Source of the DNA: Ilyobacter_A sp963675185
GTDB taxonomy: Bacteria > Fusobacteriota > Fusobacteriia > Fusobacteriales > Fusobacteriaceae
Direction: 5' to 3'
Assembly: GCA_963675185.2 (NCBI GenBank)
Contig: CAXXOH010000003.1
Location: 1-64,000 of the forward strand
Length of the DNA stretch: 64,000 bases
The position numbers and the translations under genes are program-made. This document shows positions 18,257 to 26,113 of the stretch, one piece after another. Position 1 is the stretch's first letter; each line of letters starts with the position of its first letter. The notes below the pieces were generated by a model. It had not been told where the DNA came from. It worked only from the letters and a program-made list of their open reading frames with translations, and searched no databases.

Positions 18257-18285
18257 ATCCGGAGAAATTTCTCCGGATTTTTTAT
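18257..18285 (+). terminator. Intrinsic terminator
   Basis: Perfect 22-bp palindrome from 18257 to 18278 (ATCCGGAGAAA and mirror) followed by TTTTTTATTTT. Confidence 0.85.
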
Positions 18286-18372
18286 TTTCTTTCCGTGCTT
18301 ATACAAGATTTGCACAAACCTCAATCAGCATGATATAATGCCTTAATAAAAGTATTATAGGGGGAATCATTT

Positions 18373-18858
18373 ATGTATATCTGTCCTTGCGGAAGTGCGA
18401 AAAGCTTGGGAGCTTGCTGTGGTCCATACATAAAAGGAGAACTCATTCCCGAAACAGCCGAATCACTTATGAGGGCAAGATACACGTCGTATACTCTATG
18501 CAATGTAGATTTCGTGTATAGCACCCACCATCCGGACACAAGATCTGAGGTGTCAAAAAAGCTCATTGAGGAGTGGTCAAAGAGTTCACAGTGGTCAGGT
18601 TTAACTGTTCTTGGCACAAAATATGGAAGTAAATCCGATTCATATGGAATAGTTGAATTTAAAGCTTTCTATAGTAGTGAGGGAAAAGAGTGCATACACC
18701 ATGAAATCAGCAAATTCGTGAAAAAAGATGGAGTGTGGTATTATGAAGGCTGGCTTGATCCAGATAGCAGTTCACAAAAAAAAGATGGAAAAATAGGCAG
18801 GAACAGCATTTGTCCATGCGGCAGCGATAAAAAATACAAAAAATGCTGCGGAAAATAA
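18373..18858 (+). CDS. YchJ-family protein with two SEC-C zinc motifs
   Basis: 161 residues. The N-terminal SEC-C (CPCGSAKSLGACCG) and the C-terminal SEC-C (CPCGSDKKYKKCCGK) each give a Cys-rich zinc site; between them is the YchJ core (SLMRARYTSYTL, FVYSTHHPD). SEC-C motifs bind SecB or ribosome-related partners in other proteins, but YchJ's role is not known. GGGGGAA precedes the ATG. Transcribed alone, probably. Confidence 0.85.
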   Translation: MYICPCGSAKSLGACCGPYIKGELIPETAESLMRARYTSYTLCNVDFVYSTHHPDTRSEVSKKLIEEWSKSSQWSGLTVLGTKYGSKSDSYGIVEFKAFYSSEGKECIHHEISKFVKKDGVWYYEGWLDPDSSSQKKDGKIGRNSICPCGSDKKYKKCCGK

Positions 18859-18951
18859 AAGGCAGTTATCGCTTCTACCGGCTATAGTTTAGATTTGGCA
18901 TTTCTTTCAAAAAAATAATTTAAAAAATATTACATAATAAAAGGTGATAGA

Positions 18952-19818
18952 GTGGAATTTAAAATTGATAAGGATTTTCATGATACCAGGTTGGATAAAT
19001 TTATCAGAAAAAAATATGAAGGCGTGAACCTAGGTGAAATTTTCAAACTTATAAGAAAGGGCAACATAAAGGTCAACGGAAAAAAGCAAAAACAGAATTA
19101 CAGGCTGCAAGAAGGTGACCTAGTCAAGGTATATTACCAGGCGGAAGGTCTTAGCAAAAAAAAAGAGTTTGTCGAGCTTTCCAAAAGTGAAGAATTGTCG
19201 ATAAAAAAAGCTATTGTATATGAAGATGACAGGCTGCTTATACTAAACAAGGAGCCGAACGTAGTTATGCATAAGGGGAGCGGACACTCCTACGGCCTTT
19301 CCGAGATGCTTAAGTCCTACACACAAAATATGAACTTTACCTTTGTAAACAGGATAGACAAGGCGACCTCAGGACTTATTATCGGGGCTAAAGACTTAAT
19401 CACAGTAAGAGAACTCTCGGAAGAGATAAAAAATAGAAATGTCGGCAAGTACTATTACATATTAGTTGACGGAGTGGCAAAACAGGATGAGTTTCAGATA
19501 GTATCGTATCTCAAAAAAACTGAGGAAAGGGTCGTGGAGTTAGACTCATACGAAGAGGGCGCCAAGGAGAGTATAAGCTATTTTTCTGTGGTTAGAAGAG
19601 GGGAAAAACGCTGTATTTTAGAAGCTGAGCTTGGTACAGGTAGGACGCATCAGCTGAGAGTGCAATTAGCAGAAAGAGGCCTCCCTATACACGGTGACAT
19701 GAAGTACGGTAATAAAAACAGCGATGTAATGCACCTTTTCTCTCACAGGGTTGTTATTGAAAAATACGGAATAGATGTAAATCTGGATATCCCAGAATAT
19801 TTCCTTGAAAACCTATAG
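18952..19818 (+). CDS. RluA/RluC-family pseudouridine synthase
   Basis: 288 residues from GTG behind AAGGTGA. An S4 RNA-binding domain (RLDKFIRKKYEGVNLGEIFK, about 10-80) is followed by the catalytic domain with NRIDKATSG, where the Asp is the nucleophile (usual form HRLDxxTSG), KYYYILVDG and TGRTHQLRVQLA. It would isomerise uridines in 23S rRNA; the exact sites cannot be told. The gene's stop codon lies inside a 58-bp perfect palindrome. Confidence 0.9.
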   Translation: MEFKIDKDFHDTRLDKFIRKKYEGVNLGEIFKLIRKGNIKVNGKKQKQNYRLQEGDLVKVYYQAEGLSKKKEFVELSKSEELSIKKAIVYEDDRLLILNKEPNVVMHKGSGHSYGLSEMLKSYTQNMNFTFVNRIDKATSGLIIGAKDLITVRELSEEIKNRNVGKYYYILVDGVAKQDEFQIVSYLKKTEERVVELDSYEEGAKESISYFSVVRRGEKRCILEAELGTGRTHQLRVQLAERGLPIHGDMKYGNKNSDVMHLFSHRVVIEKYGIDVNLDIPEYFLENL

Positions 19819-19868
19819 AAATAAGGCGCCGTTTTGCTATAGCAAAACGGCGCCTTATTTCTATAGGT
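19811..19868. terminator. 58-bp perfect palindrome acting as bidirectional terminator
   Basis: The two 29-base arms (19811-19839 and 19840-19868) are exact reverse complements with no spacer, centred on GCTATAGC and containing AAGGCGCCGTTTTGC. It includes the TAG stop of the pseudouridine synthase. The next gene converges on it, so it may serve both. There is no clean U tract outside the stem; the A and T runs are inside it. Confidence 0.7.
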
Positions 19869-19944
19869 AATTAAGTATACTTGTACTAAATCCACTTCAC
19901 AGCTTAATTTTTAAAATAGAGATACATAAAAATCCAACCAGTAA

Positions 19945-20364
19945 TTATTTCAACTTCAAATTATCAGCGTGATCATTGTATATATCGCCATCTAGATGTT
20001 TTATTTCTACAGAAAAATCTCCATCGGTGAGCCAGGAGCTTGCAACAAGCTTAGTGATGGAAACTTCAACCTTGGTGTTACTCTCATCAAACAAAGTCAC
20101 AAAATTCCCATAATCTTTTTGGGATATGGGCATCTCCATGCCGGCTTCGTGGAAAACCTGCCCCTTTCTATTTATAAAAAATCTAGGGTATCCCTTGATT
20201 TCCTTTAGCAGCTCGTCCAAATCTTGGTGAAATTCTGTTTTTTCTTTTGTTTTCGACAGCACTTCCTTCTCCAGCCTTTGAATTTCGCTTTGTATAGCTT
20301 CGAGCTCCAAATTTTTTTGCATTTTTAATTCTTTTAATAGTTCCAATTTTTTAGCCGCGTCCAT
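19945..20364 (-). CDS. Coiled-coil protein with HNH-like C-terminal module
   Basis: 139 residues. Residues 1-60 are a charged coiled coil (LELLKELKMQKNLELEAIQS and following heptads). Residues about 65-139 resemble the DNA-binding end of HNH/NUMOD-type proteins: FFINRKGQVFH, VSITKLVASSWL and KHLDGDIYNDHADNLKL, compare HxDGxxxNNxxxNLxW. The first catalytic His of a true HNH is not evident, so it may bind DNA without cutting. No neighbour helps. GAAAGGTGG precedes the ATG. Confidence 0.55.
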   Translation of the reverse strand: MDAAKKLELLKELKMQKNLELEAIQSEIQRLEKEVLSKTKEKTEFHQDLDELLKEIKGYPRFFINRKGQVFHEAGMEMPISQKDYGNFVTLFDESNTKVEVSITKLVASSWLTDGDFSVEIKHLDGDIYNDHADNLKLK

Positions 20365-20586
20365 CTCTTACCACCTTTCTACAAAATTAATATAACTATT
20401 ATATATAAAGAGGGCTCACAGGTCAAAAAAAAATCGCTTACAAATTTCTAGATAAGATGATATAATCACAACTGTTAAATATAAATTAACAGTAAAAAAT
20501 TTGTGAAATTCATGTTAAAATAAATTTTACAAAATTAATAATTATACAGTACATTGAGCTGGAGTTTTTAGGAGGTTTTATTTGCA

Positions 20587-21270
20587 ATGATGATAAGTCT
20601 GTATAAAGGAAAGGTTGAAGGGGCTTTTCCTGGAAATAAGATTGTTTTTGAAAAGATGTTGGAAAACTCTTTTCACGAATGGAGCAGCTCGGAAGAAATT
20701 TCCAAAGAGATAATTCCGTGGAGTCTAACATTTAAAATTGAAGACGGCAGTAAAGAGGAGTTTTTTTACGTGGATACCCACGACGAGTACCTTGCATACC
20801 TGGACTTGGACGGATACCTACAGGGGCAGATGCTGGAGTTAGACGAAGAGAGAGAATTAAAAATTGTCTCTAAAAATTCATACATGTACGAGCTTATATG
20901 TTTTTCAGAAGTCTTAAAATTTGGAGTCTTAGATTCTGAAAAAGTAGAAATTTTAGAGAATCAGATATTTCCAGAGTGGGCCAACGGTATAGTTGCCGAT
21001 GACCTCGAAACTAACAAGATAGTTACCCAGTTTATGGAGATATTCGCCCCTGTTTTAGATGAGATGGGGGTACTAAAGAAGGTTTCTGTGAGTATATTTG
21101 ATTTCGAGGTGGAAGCGGATACGGACAGCCTAAAAAAGGAGTTTGTAAGGTACATAGAAGAATATGTAGGGGGAGAGATATTCTTTTTGGTTCACAACCC
21201 TTTGTACACTGATCTTTACCCAGAGGCTCAAAGCAAACTTTTTGAGGCTGCCAGAAAATTTCTACCCTAA
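20587..21270 (+). CDS. Hypothetical acidic protein
   Basis: 227 residues with strong acidic bias, no signal peptide and no membrane segment. No family recognised. It has mixed alpha/beta character (for example VSVSIFDFEVEADT and EIFFLVHNPLYTDLYPEA). AGGAGG lies about 9 nt before the paired ATG codons. It is followed at 110 bp by the zinc-ribbon gene, possibly co-transcribed. Confidence 0.6.
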   Translation: MMISLYKGKVEGAFPGNKIVFEKMLENSFHEWSSSEEISKEIIPWSLTFKIEDGSKEEFFYVDTHDEYLAYLDLDGYLQGQMLELDEERELKIVSKNSYMYELICFSEVLKFGVLDSEKVEILENQIFPEWANGIVADDLETNKIVTQFMEIFAPVLDEMGVLKKVSVSIFDFEVEADTDSLKKEFVRYIEEYVGGEIFFLVHNPLYTDLYPEAQSKLFEAARKFLP

Positions 21271-21380
21271 TATAGGGATAATTTTCCGTTTATGAAATTT
21301 GCTTTATAAAATTAAAAAGGATTTTACGCAAAATATAGTAAAATTTTATGTCAGGTAATGAACTGGGGGGAGGAACGGTT

Positions 21381-21833
21381 ATGGGCTTAATATATTCAGG
21401 TACTTGTAATAGCTGCGGCTATAGAAAAGACTATAAATTAAACGAAAACACCAAGGTGTTTAAAGAAAAGATAAACGACAGAGAAAAGCTCATACACAGG
21501 TTAGACGACGTCAACAGAGAAAGGTTAGAGCAGTTGATATCTTCTAATGAAAGATTGAAAAAATACATGTTTAAAAACACCGAAAATGGTTTTCATATTG
21601 AATTTTCCTACAAGGTTTATAAGTGTAGTATTTGCAGTTATTTCGAAGATAAACCTTATATGGAGATAAAATACAATGGAAAAAAGTTATTCGAGACAGA
21701 ATATAAGTGTAAGAACTGTGGCAGGACTATGACTATCGATGAGAGTGCTTTTATCGAAGCGGGTCTATACAATAAATGTCCTGAATGCTGTGAAAAAAAA
21801 TATATGATAAAACCAAAAGATATATGGGATTAG
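21381..21833 (+). CDS. Zinc-ribbon protein of unknown function
   Basis: 150 residues from ATG 21381, which follows GGGGGGAGG; an upstream in-frame ATG (21348) lacks a site. Four CxxC knuckles: CNSCG, CSICS, CKNCG and CPEC, enough for two zinc ribbons. Basic coiled stretch (REKLIHRLDDVNRERLEQLI) between them. Function unknown. The nitroreductase gene follows directly, its start at or near this stop codon. Confidence 0.65.
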   Translation: MGLIYSGTCNSCGYRKDYKLNENTKVFKEKINDREKLIHRLDDVNRERLEQLISSNERLKKYMFKNTENGFHIEFSYKVYKCSICSYFEDKPYMEIKYNGKKLFETEYKCKNCGRTMTIDESAFIEAGLYNKCPECCEKKYMIKPKDIWD

Positions 21834-21844
21834 GGGGGAAAAAA

Positions 21845-22417
21845 TTGTTGAATAAGTTGATACAAGAAGCACGTTCAGTAAGAAAATTTAAGCAAGAAAC
21901 TATCAGCATGGAAACTTTGGAAGAAATGGTATCTGTGGCAAGGTATTCATCTTCCACGAGGAATTTGCAAGCACTTAGGTATGTACTGGTAAACGATAAA
22001 AAAACTGTGGAAGCTATATTCCCCGAAACAAGGTGGGCAGGCTATATAGATTGGAGCCCAAAAAAAGAGGAGAGTCCTGTAGCTTATGTTGTAGTTTGCA
22101 GGGATAAAATGCTGGATATAGCAGATAACTTTTTGCATTTTGACATGGGAATAGCTGTGCAAAATATTATTTTAAAGGCCAAAGAGATGGGGTACGGAAC
22201 ATGTATACTTGGTGCTTTCAGCAAAGATAATATACAGAATATAATCGAACTTGGTGGGGATTATGAGATAGGTGTTATGCTCGCTATAGGCATACCTGAT
22301 GAAGAAGTTAAAATCGTGGATATGAATGAAGACGACATAAAATACTATAGAGATGAAAAAAATATACATTGCGTTCCCAAAAGGGATATGAAGGAACTTA
22401 TAATTAAAAAAATATAA
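21845..22417 (+). CDS. Nitroreductase-family protein
   Basis: About 190 residues. SVRKF at the N-terminus (FMN phosphate contact), SSSTRNLQALRYVLV and GIAVQNIILKAKEMGYGTC are the usual flavin-binding blocks. Such proteins reduce nitro, quinone or enone compounds with NAD(P)H. TTG 21845 or 21848 follows AGGGGGG at correct spacing and is preferred to ATG 21824, which lies inside the previous gene. Co-transcribed with the zinc-ribbon gene. Substrate unknown. Confidence 0.8.
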   Translation: MLNKLIQEARSVRKFKQETISMETLEEMVSVARYSSSTRNLQALRYVLVNDKKTVEAIFPETRWAGYIDWSPKKEESPVAYVVVCRDKMLDIADNFLHFDMGIAVQNIILKAKEMGYGTCILGAFSKDNIQNIIELGGDYEIGVMLAIGIPDEEVKIVDMNEDDIKYYRDEKNIHCVPKRDMKELIIKKI

Positions 22418-22515
22418 ATTTAAGATTAGCATTTCAAAAAAAATAATCCAATATTTGTTGAAAATTTTAAATATCTATGTTAAAATTTCTTAAAAATACT
22501 TGGAGGTGAAAAAAG

Positions 22516-22608
22516 TTGAACGCAGAATTTTGCCCGCTAAATAATCAGCACATAGGATTTTCTTTATATTTAATTCTATGCAGCATACTGTTTAAAGTTT
22601 GCTTTTAA
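22516..22608 (+). CDS. Short leader-type ORF (30 residues)
   Basis: TTG start 22516 behind TTGGAGGTGA, among the best ribosome-binding sites in the window. The peptide runs MNAEFCPLNNQHIGF and then a hydrophobic tail with two more Cys, ending KVCF. A terminator follows 47 bp later, and the amino-acid ABC transporter 180 bp later. It may be an attenuation leader peptide or a small membrane protein. No family recognised. Confidence 0.45.
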   Translation: MNAEFCPLNNQHIGFSLYLILCSILFKVCF

Positions 22609-22654
22609 GTAGACTAGCACACGGCGGGTTCGGAACGGTTGACTTTACTATAGC

Positions 22655-22690
22655 AGCCATCTAGCTCATAAACTAGGTGGCTTTTTATTT
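22655..22690 (+). terminator. Terminator or attenuator before the amino-acid transporter
   Basis: AGCCATCTAG (22655-22664) and CTAGGTGGCT (22673-22682) with one G-U pair, followed by TTTTTATTTT. It sits between the short ORF and the transporter. It could end the small transcript or regulate the transporter by attenuation. The GC-rich DNA before it (22618-22640) may form alternative structure. Confidence 0.7.
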
Positions 22691-22787
22691 TATATAACAT
22701 TAAAAAAAATTAACCGATATTAAATCTGTATGTAACTTTATAGAAAATTTTATAAGTTAACACAAATATAAAAACAGGAGGAGAAAC

Positions 22788-23570
22788 ATGAAGAAAAGAA
22801 TTATGATTTTGGCTATGCTTCTATCATTCGCTGCTATAAGCTTTACATCATATGCGGTGTTTGGTAAAAAAAAGGATGGATTTGATTCCATCAAGAGTAA
22901 AGGGGAGTTTGTGATCGGATTAGACGATGCTTTTGCCCCTATGGGATTTAGAAATGAAAATGGAGAAATAGTTGGCTTTGACATTGATTTGGCAAAAGAA
23001 GTGGCCAGGAGAATGGGGGTCAAAGCTGTATTCAAACCATGCGAATGGAGCGGGATAATCTTCGAATTAAAAAGCGGAAATATAGACGCTATTTGGAATG
23101 GGTTGACAATAACAGAAGACAGGAAAAAACAGATAACATTTTCAAAAGATTATCTTAAAAATAGCCAGATTACCGTTGTGAGAAAAAATTCTAACATTGA
23201 AAACAAGCTAGAGTTAGCCGGGAAAATAATCGGACTTCAAATGGGCAGCAGTGCAGACAATGCAGTTTCTAGCGACGTGGTTTCTAAACAGCTGAAGAAT
23301 ATTAAAAAATACGAGAATAACGTGGACGCACTTCTAGATTTAAAAAACGGCAGGGTTGACGCAGTTGTTATGGACGAGATAGTTGCAAGATACTATGTTT
23401 CTAAAAAAGCTGGATACAGAGTAATAGATGTTGATTTTGGAAAAGAACTTTACGGAGTTGGCTTTAGAAAAGAGGACGTGAAGTTTTCTCAGGCAGTGGA
23501 CAAAACTTTAGATGACATGAGGGCTGACGGAACTATGGATAAGATCAAAGCTAAATGGTTTGGAAAATAA
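22788..23570 (+). CDS. Polar amino-acid ABC transporter, substrate-binding protein
   Basis: 260 residues with a signal peptide (MILAMLLSFAAISFTSYA). The periplasmic binding protein type 2 pattern is clear: FVIGLDDAFAPMGFRNENGE, VGFDIDLAKEVARRMG, WNGLTITEDRKK and DAVVMDEIVARYY. First gene of a three-gene transporter. The closest families bind cystine, glutamine, histidine or other polar amino acids; the sequence alone does not decide. AGGAGGAG precedes the ATG. Confidence 0.88.
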   Translation: MKKRIMILAMLLSFAAISFTSYAVFGKKKDGFDSIKSKGEFVIGLDDAFAPMGFRNENGEIVGFDIDLAKEVARRMGVKAVFKPCEWSGIIFELKSGNIDAIWNGLTITEDRKKQITFSKDYLKNSQITVVRKNSNIENKLELAGKIIGLQMGSSADNAVSSDVVSKQLKNIKKYENNVDALLDLKNGRVDAVVMDEIVARYYVSKKAGYRVIDVDFGKELYGVGFRKEDVKFSQAVDKTLDDMRADGTMDKIKAKWFGK

Positions 23571-23596
23571 CTTAGGCTTTTTTGGGAGGAAATATA

Positions 23597-24229
23597 GTGC
23601 AATTAACAAGTATGGCTTTATATATATTAAAAGGTGTTGTCCTAACTGGTAAACTATACCTCTTCACGCTAATAGCCTTTCCTCTGGGGGTGCTTTTGGC
23701 ACTTGGGAATATCTCAAAGCATAAATCATTAAGAAAGGCTATTGGAATATATACTTGGATTTTCAGGGGAACCCCACTTATGCTTCAGCTTTTCTTTGTT
23801 TATTACGGTCTTCCTGTTTTAGGGATAACCTTATCTCCGTTTTCAGCTGCCGCAATAACATTTATAGTAAACTACGCAGCATACCTAACCGAAATTGTGA
23901 GAAGCGGAATAGAGAGCGTGGACAAAGGGCAATATGAGGCTTCTAGAGTGTTAGGGCTAACTTATTACCAGACAATGAAAAGGATTATTTTGCCCCAGGC
24001 AATAAGGAGAGTCCTGCCTGCGCTTACAAATGAAGCCATAACACTGGTGAAAGATACCGCTATTGTGTCGGTAATAGGACTTGGAGAGATACTGAGAAAT
24101 GCCAAAGAGATTGTAAGCAGAGAGTTTACTATAGTGCCTTTCATAATAGCAGGAATTTTGTATCTTATCATAAGTTCTGTGGTTGTTACTGTGTTTAAAA
24201 ATCTGGAAAACAAATACAGGTTCCAATAA
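23597..24229 (+). CDS. Polar amino-acid ABC transporter, permease
   Basis: About 210 residues with five membrane spans. The HisMQ-type permease signature EASRVLGLTYYQTMKRIILPQAIRR (EAA loop) contacts the ATPase. GTG 23597 lies 6 nt after GGGAGGA; the TTG at 23582 would overlap that site. Directly between the binding protein and the ATPase, so one operon. Confidence 0.9.
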   Translation: MQLTSMALYILKGVVLTGKLYLFTLIAFPLGVLLALGNISKHKSLRKAIGIYTWIFRGTPLMLQLFFVYYGLPVLGITLSPFSAAAITFIVNYAAYLTEIVRSGIESVDKGQYEASRVLGLTYYQTMKRIILPQAIRRVLPALTNEAITLVKDTAIVSVIGLGEILRNAKEIVSREFTIVPFIIAGILYLIISSVVVTVFKNLENKYRFQ

Positions 24230-24255
24230 AACAGGGGTAAAAAAGGGGTAAACGC

Positions 24256-24999
24256 ATGGAAGTGATAAAATTAGAAAATATAAACAAGTACTTTGGAGAA
24301 AATAAAGTCCTTGACAATGTAAGTATTAGCGTGAGGGAAGGTGAGGTCATATCGATAATCGGCCCTTCCGGCAGCGGCAAGTCTACTCTCCTAAGAAGCA
24401 TAATAGGTCTGGAAGAAGTAGAAAGCGGCAAAATAGTAGTAGAGGGTACGACCATATTCGCAAACGAAGAAAAAATATCAAAAAAGAGCATAAGAGACGC
24501 CCACTTGAAAATGGGAATGGTATTCCAAAATTTCAACCTTTTCCCACACAAAACCGTAATTGAAAATATACTGGAAGCTCCACTAATGGTCAATAAGACC
24601 GCTGTAAAAGAAGCCACTAAAAATGCCAAGGACCTCTTGAAACTTGTCGGGCTGTCCGAAAAGGAGAACAGTTTTCCAGGGGAATTGAGCGGAGGACAAA
24701 AACAAAGGATAGCCATAGCTAGGGCCTTGGCAATGAATCCGGACATACTTCTTTTTGATGAACCGACTTCTGCCCTTGACCCGGAACTTGTCTCAGAAGT
24801 CCTTAAAGTTATAAAAGAGCTGACAAAACAAAATAGGACCATGATCATAGTTAGCCATGAGATGAAATTTGTGCAGGAGATCTCCGATCAGGTTATATTT
24901 ATGGCTGACGGGAAAATAGTGGAATCAGGGAGTGCGGAGAAAATATTCAATACCCCTGAACACAAAAGAATACAAGAGTTTTTAGAAAAAATTCTATAA
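24256..24999 (+). CDS. Polar amino-acid ABC transporter, ATPase
   Basis: 247 residues with Walker A GPSGSGKST, Q-loop in GMVFQNFNLFPH, signature LSGGQKQRIAIARALA, Walker B ILLFDEPTSALDPE and the switch His in VSHEM. GlnQ/HisP-type. It drives import by the two preceding gene products. No terminator is obvious directly after it; a fold-back repeat follows. Confidence 0.93.
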   Translation: MEVIKLENINKYFGENKVLDNVSISVREGEVISIIGPSGSGKSTLLRSIIGLEEVESGKIVVEGTTIFANEEKISKKSIRDAHLKMGMVFQNFNLFPHKTVIENILEAPLMVNKTAVKEATKNAKDLLKLVGLSEKENSFPGELSGGQKQRIAIARALAMNPDILLFDEPTSALDPELVSEVLKVIKELTKQNRTMIIVSHEMKFVQEISDQVIFMADGKIVESGSAEKIFNTPEHKRIQEFLEKIL

Positions 25000-25032
25000 A
25001 ATATTTTTAAGCATTAATAAAGAAAAATATCT

Positions 25033-25220
25033 TGGACACAGAGCTGCACGGAGGAAAAAGAAGAAATTTTGTATAAACATAGAGCATTAAGCAAGGTATC
25101 AGTTGTAACCCGAAATAAATGTTTTCTCCGTGCTGCTAATGTTTGAAAACTCTGGGATACTCTGTATCCAAAAAAAATTACATAGAAATTTATGAAGATT
25201 AGTGCGATTTGTGAGTAAAA
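25033..25220. repeat. Fold-back intergenic element (copy 3)
   Basis: TGGACACAGAG (25033-25043) faces CTCTGTATCCA (25160-25170), 10 of 11 complementary, and inside that GCACGGAGGAAAA faces TTTTCTCCGTGC. The RC of the CACGAAT word occurs near 25200-25216. It is related to the elements near 5505 and 12127. The rest of 25000-25365 shows no gene. Confidence 0.55.
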
Positions 25221-25365
25221 TAATTGTCTACATGGTTTTAAATAAATTCAATAAAACTTGTTAAAATTTAATAATAACGCACTTTAAATTAAAGTATAAT
25301 ATAAGTAAAAGGTTTGGAGTACAATTTCAAATGAATAATTTCAGGCTTGTGTATTATAAAAAAAC

Positions 25366-25394
25366 TTGACAAATGGAAATGAAACAATTATAAT
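25366..25394 (+). promoter_or_regulatory. Promoter of the riboflavin operon
   Basis: Consensus TTGACA (25366-25371), 17-bp spacer and consensus TATAAT (25389-25394). Transcription would start about 25401, just before the FMN riboswitch. Confidence 0.9.
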
Positions 25395-25415
25395 AAGTAG
25401 CAAATAAAATAAAAG

Positions 25416-25530
25416 TAACTTCAGGGCAGGGTGTAATTCCCGACCGGCGGTTAAAGTCCGCGACTCCCATATGGGATTGATCTGGTGAAATTCCGGTACC
25501 GACAGTAAAGTCTGGATGGTAGAAGTTAAC
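25416..25530 (+). promoter_or_regulatory. FMN riboswitch (RFN element)
   Basis: The conserved RFN blocks occur in order: CTTCAGGGCAGGGTG, AATTCCCGACCGGCGGT, AAGTCCGCGA, GATCTGGTGAAATTCC, CGACAGTAAAGTCTGGATG and closing AGAAG that pairs with CTTC. It binds FMN and, through the terminator at 25570-25598, would stop transcription of the rib operon when flavin is plentiful. Confidence 0.97.
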
Positions 25531-25569
25531 AGTTAGTCGATTTTAATACGACTATTGTATTGTAATGCA

Positions 25570-25598
25570 AGCCTGGAGTTTATACTTCAGGTTTTTTT
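25570..25598 (+). terminator. FMN-controlled terminator
   Basis: CCTGGAGT (25572-25579) pairs with ACTTCAGG (25584-25591), followed by TTTTTTT. The expression platform of the riboswitch, 30 bp before ribH. Confidence 0.85.
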
Positions 25599-25627
25599 AT
25601 TATAAAAAAACGGTGGGAGGAATCAAA

Positions 25628-26089
25628 ATGAGAGTAATTGAAGGAAATTTTAAAGGTGAAGGAATTAAAATAGGAATCATAGCAGGAAGATTTAACGAGT
25701 TCATTACATCTAAACTAATCGGGGGAGCATTGGACTGCCTTAAAAGACACGGTGTAGAAGAATCTGACATTGAAATCGCTTGGGTGCCTGGAGCATTTGA
25801 AATGCCTCTAGTGGCGAAAAAAATGGCAAATGCTAAAAAATACGATGCAATCATAACACTTGGAGCTGTAATAAGAGGAGCTACTCCACACTTTGACTTT
25901 GTATGTTCTGAAGTGTCAAAAGGTGTGGCCAGCGTATCACTAGAAAGTGGGATACCTGTGATGTTTGGAGTACTTACAACAAATACAATAGAAGAGTGTA
26001 TAGAGAGAGCCGGAACAAAAGCTGGAAACAAAGGTTTCGAAGCGGCTGCTGGCGCAATCGAAATGATAAACCTTTTAAAAGAAATCTAA
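25628..26089 (+). CDS. ribH: 6,7-dimethyl-8-ribityllumazine synthase
   Basis: 153 residues from ATG 25628, behind GGGAGGA. Family motifs: FNEFITSKLIGGAL, WVPGAFEMP, LGAVIRGATPHFDFVCSE (with the catalytic His) and FGVLTTNTIEEC. It condenses ribitylaminouracil with dihydroxybutanone phosphate, the last but one step of riboflavin synthesis, and forms an icosahedral or pentameric shell. First gene of the operon. Confidence 0.96.
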   Translation: MRVIEGNFKGEGIKIGIIAGRFNEFITSKLIGGALDCLKRHGVEESDIEIAWVPGAFEMPLVAKKMANAKKYDAIITLGAVIRGATPHFDFVCSEVSKGVASVSLESGIPVMFGVLTTNTIEECIERAGTKAGNKGFEAAAGAIEMINLLKEI

Positions 26090-26113
26090 TTATTTTGGAA
26101 AGAGGTGCTTTAT

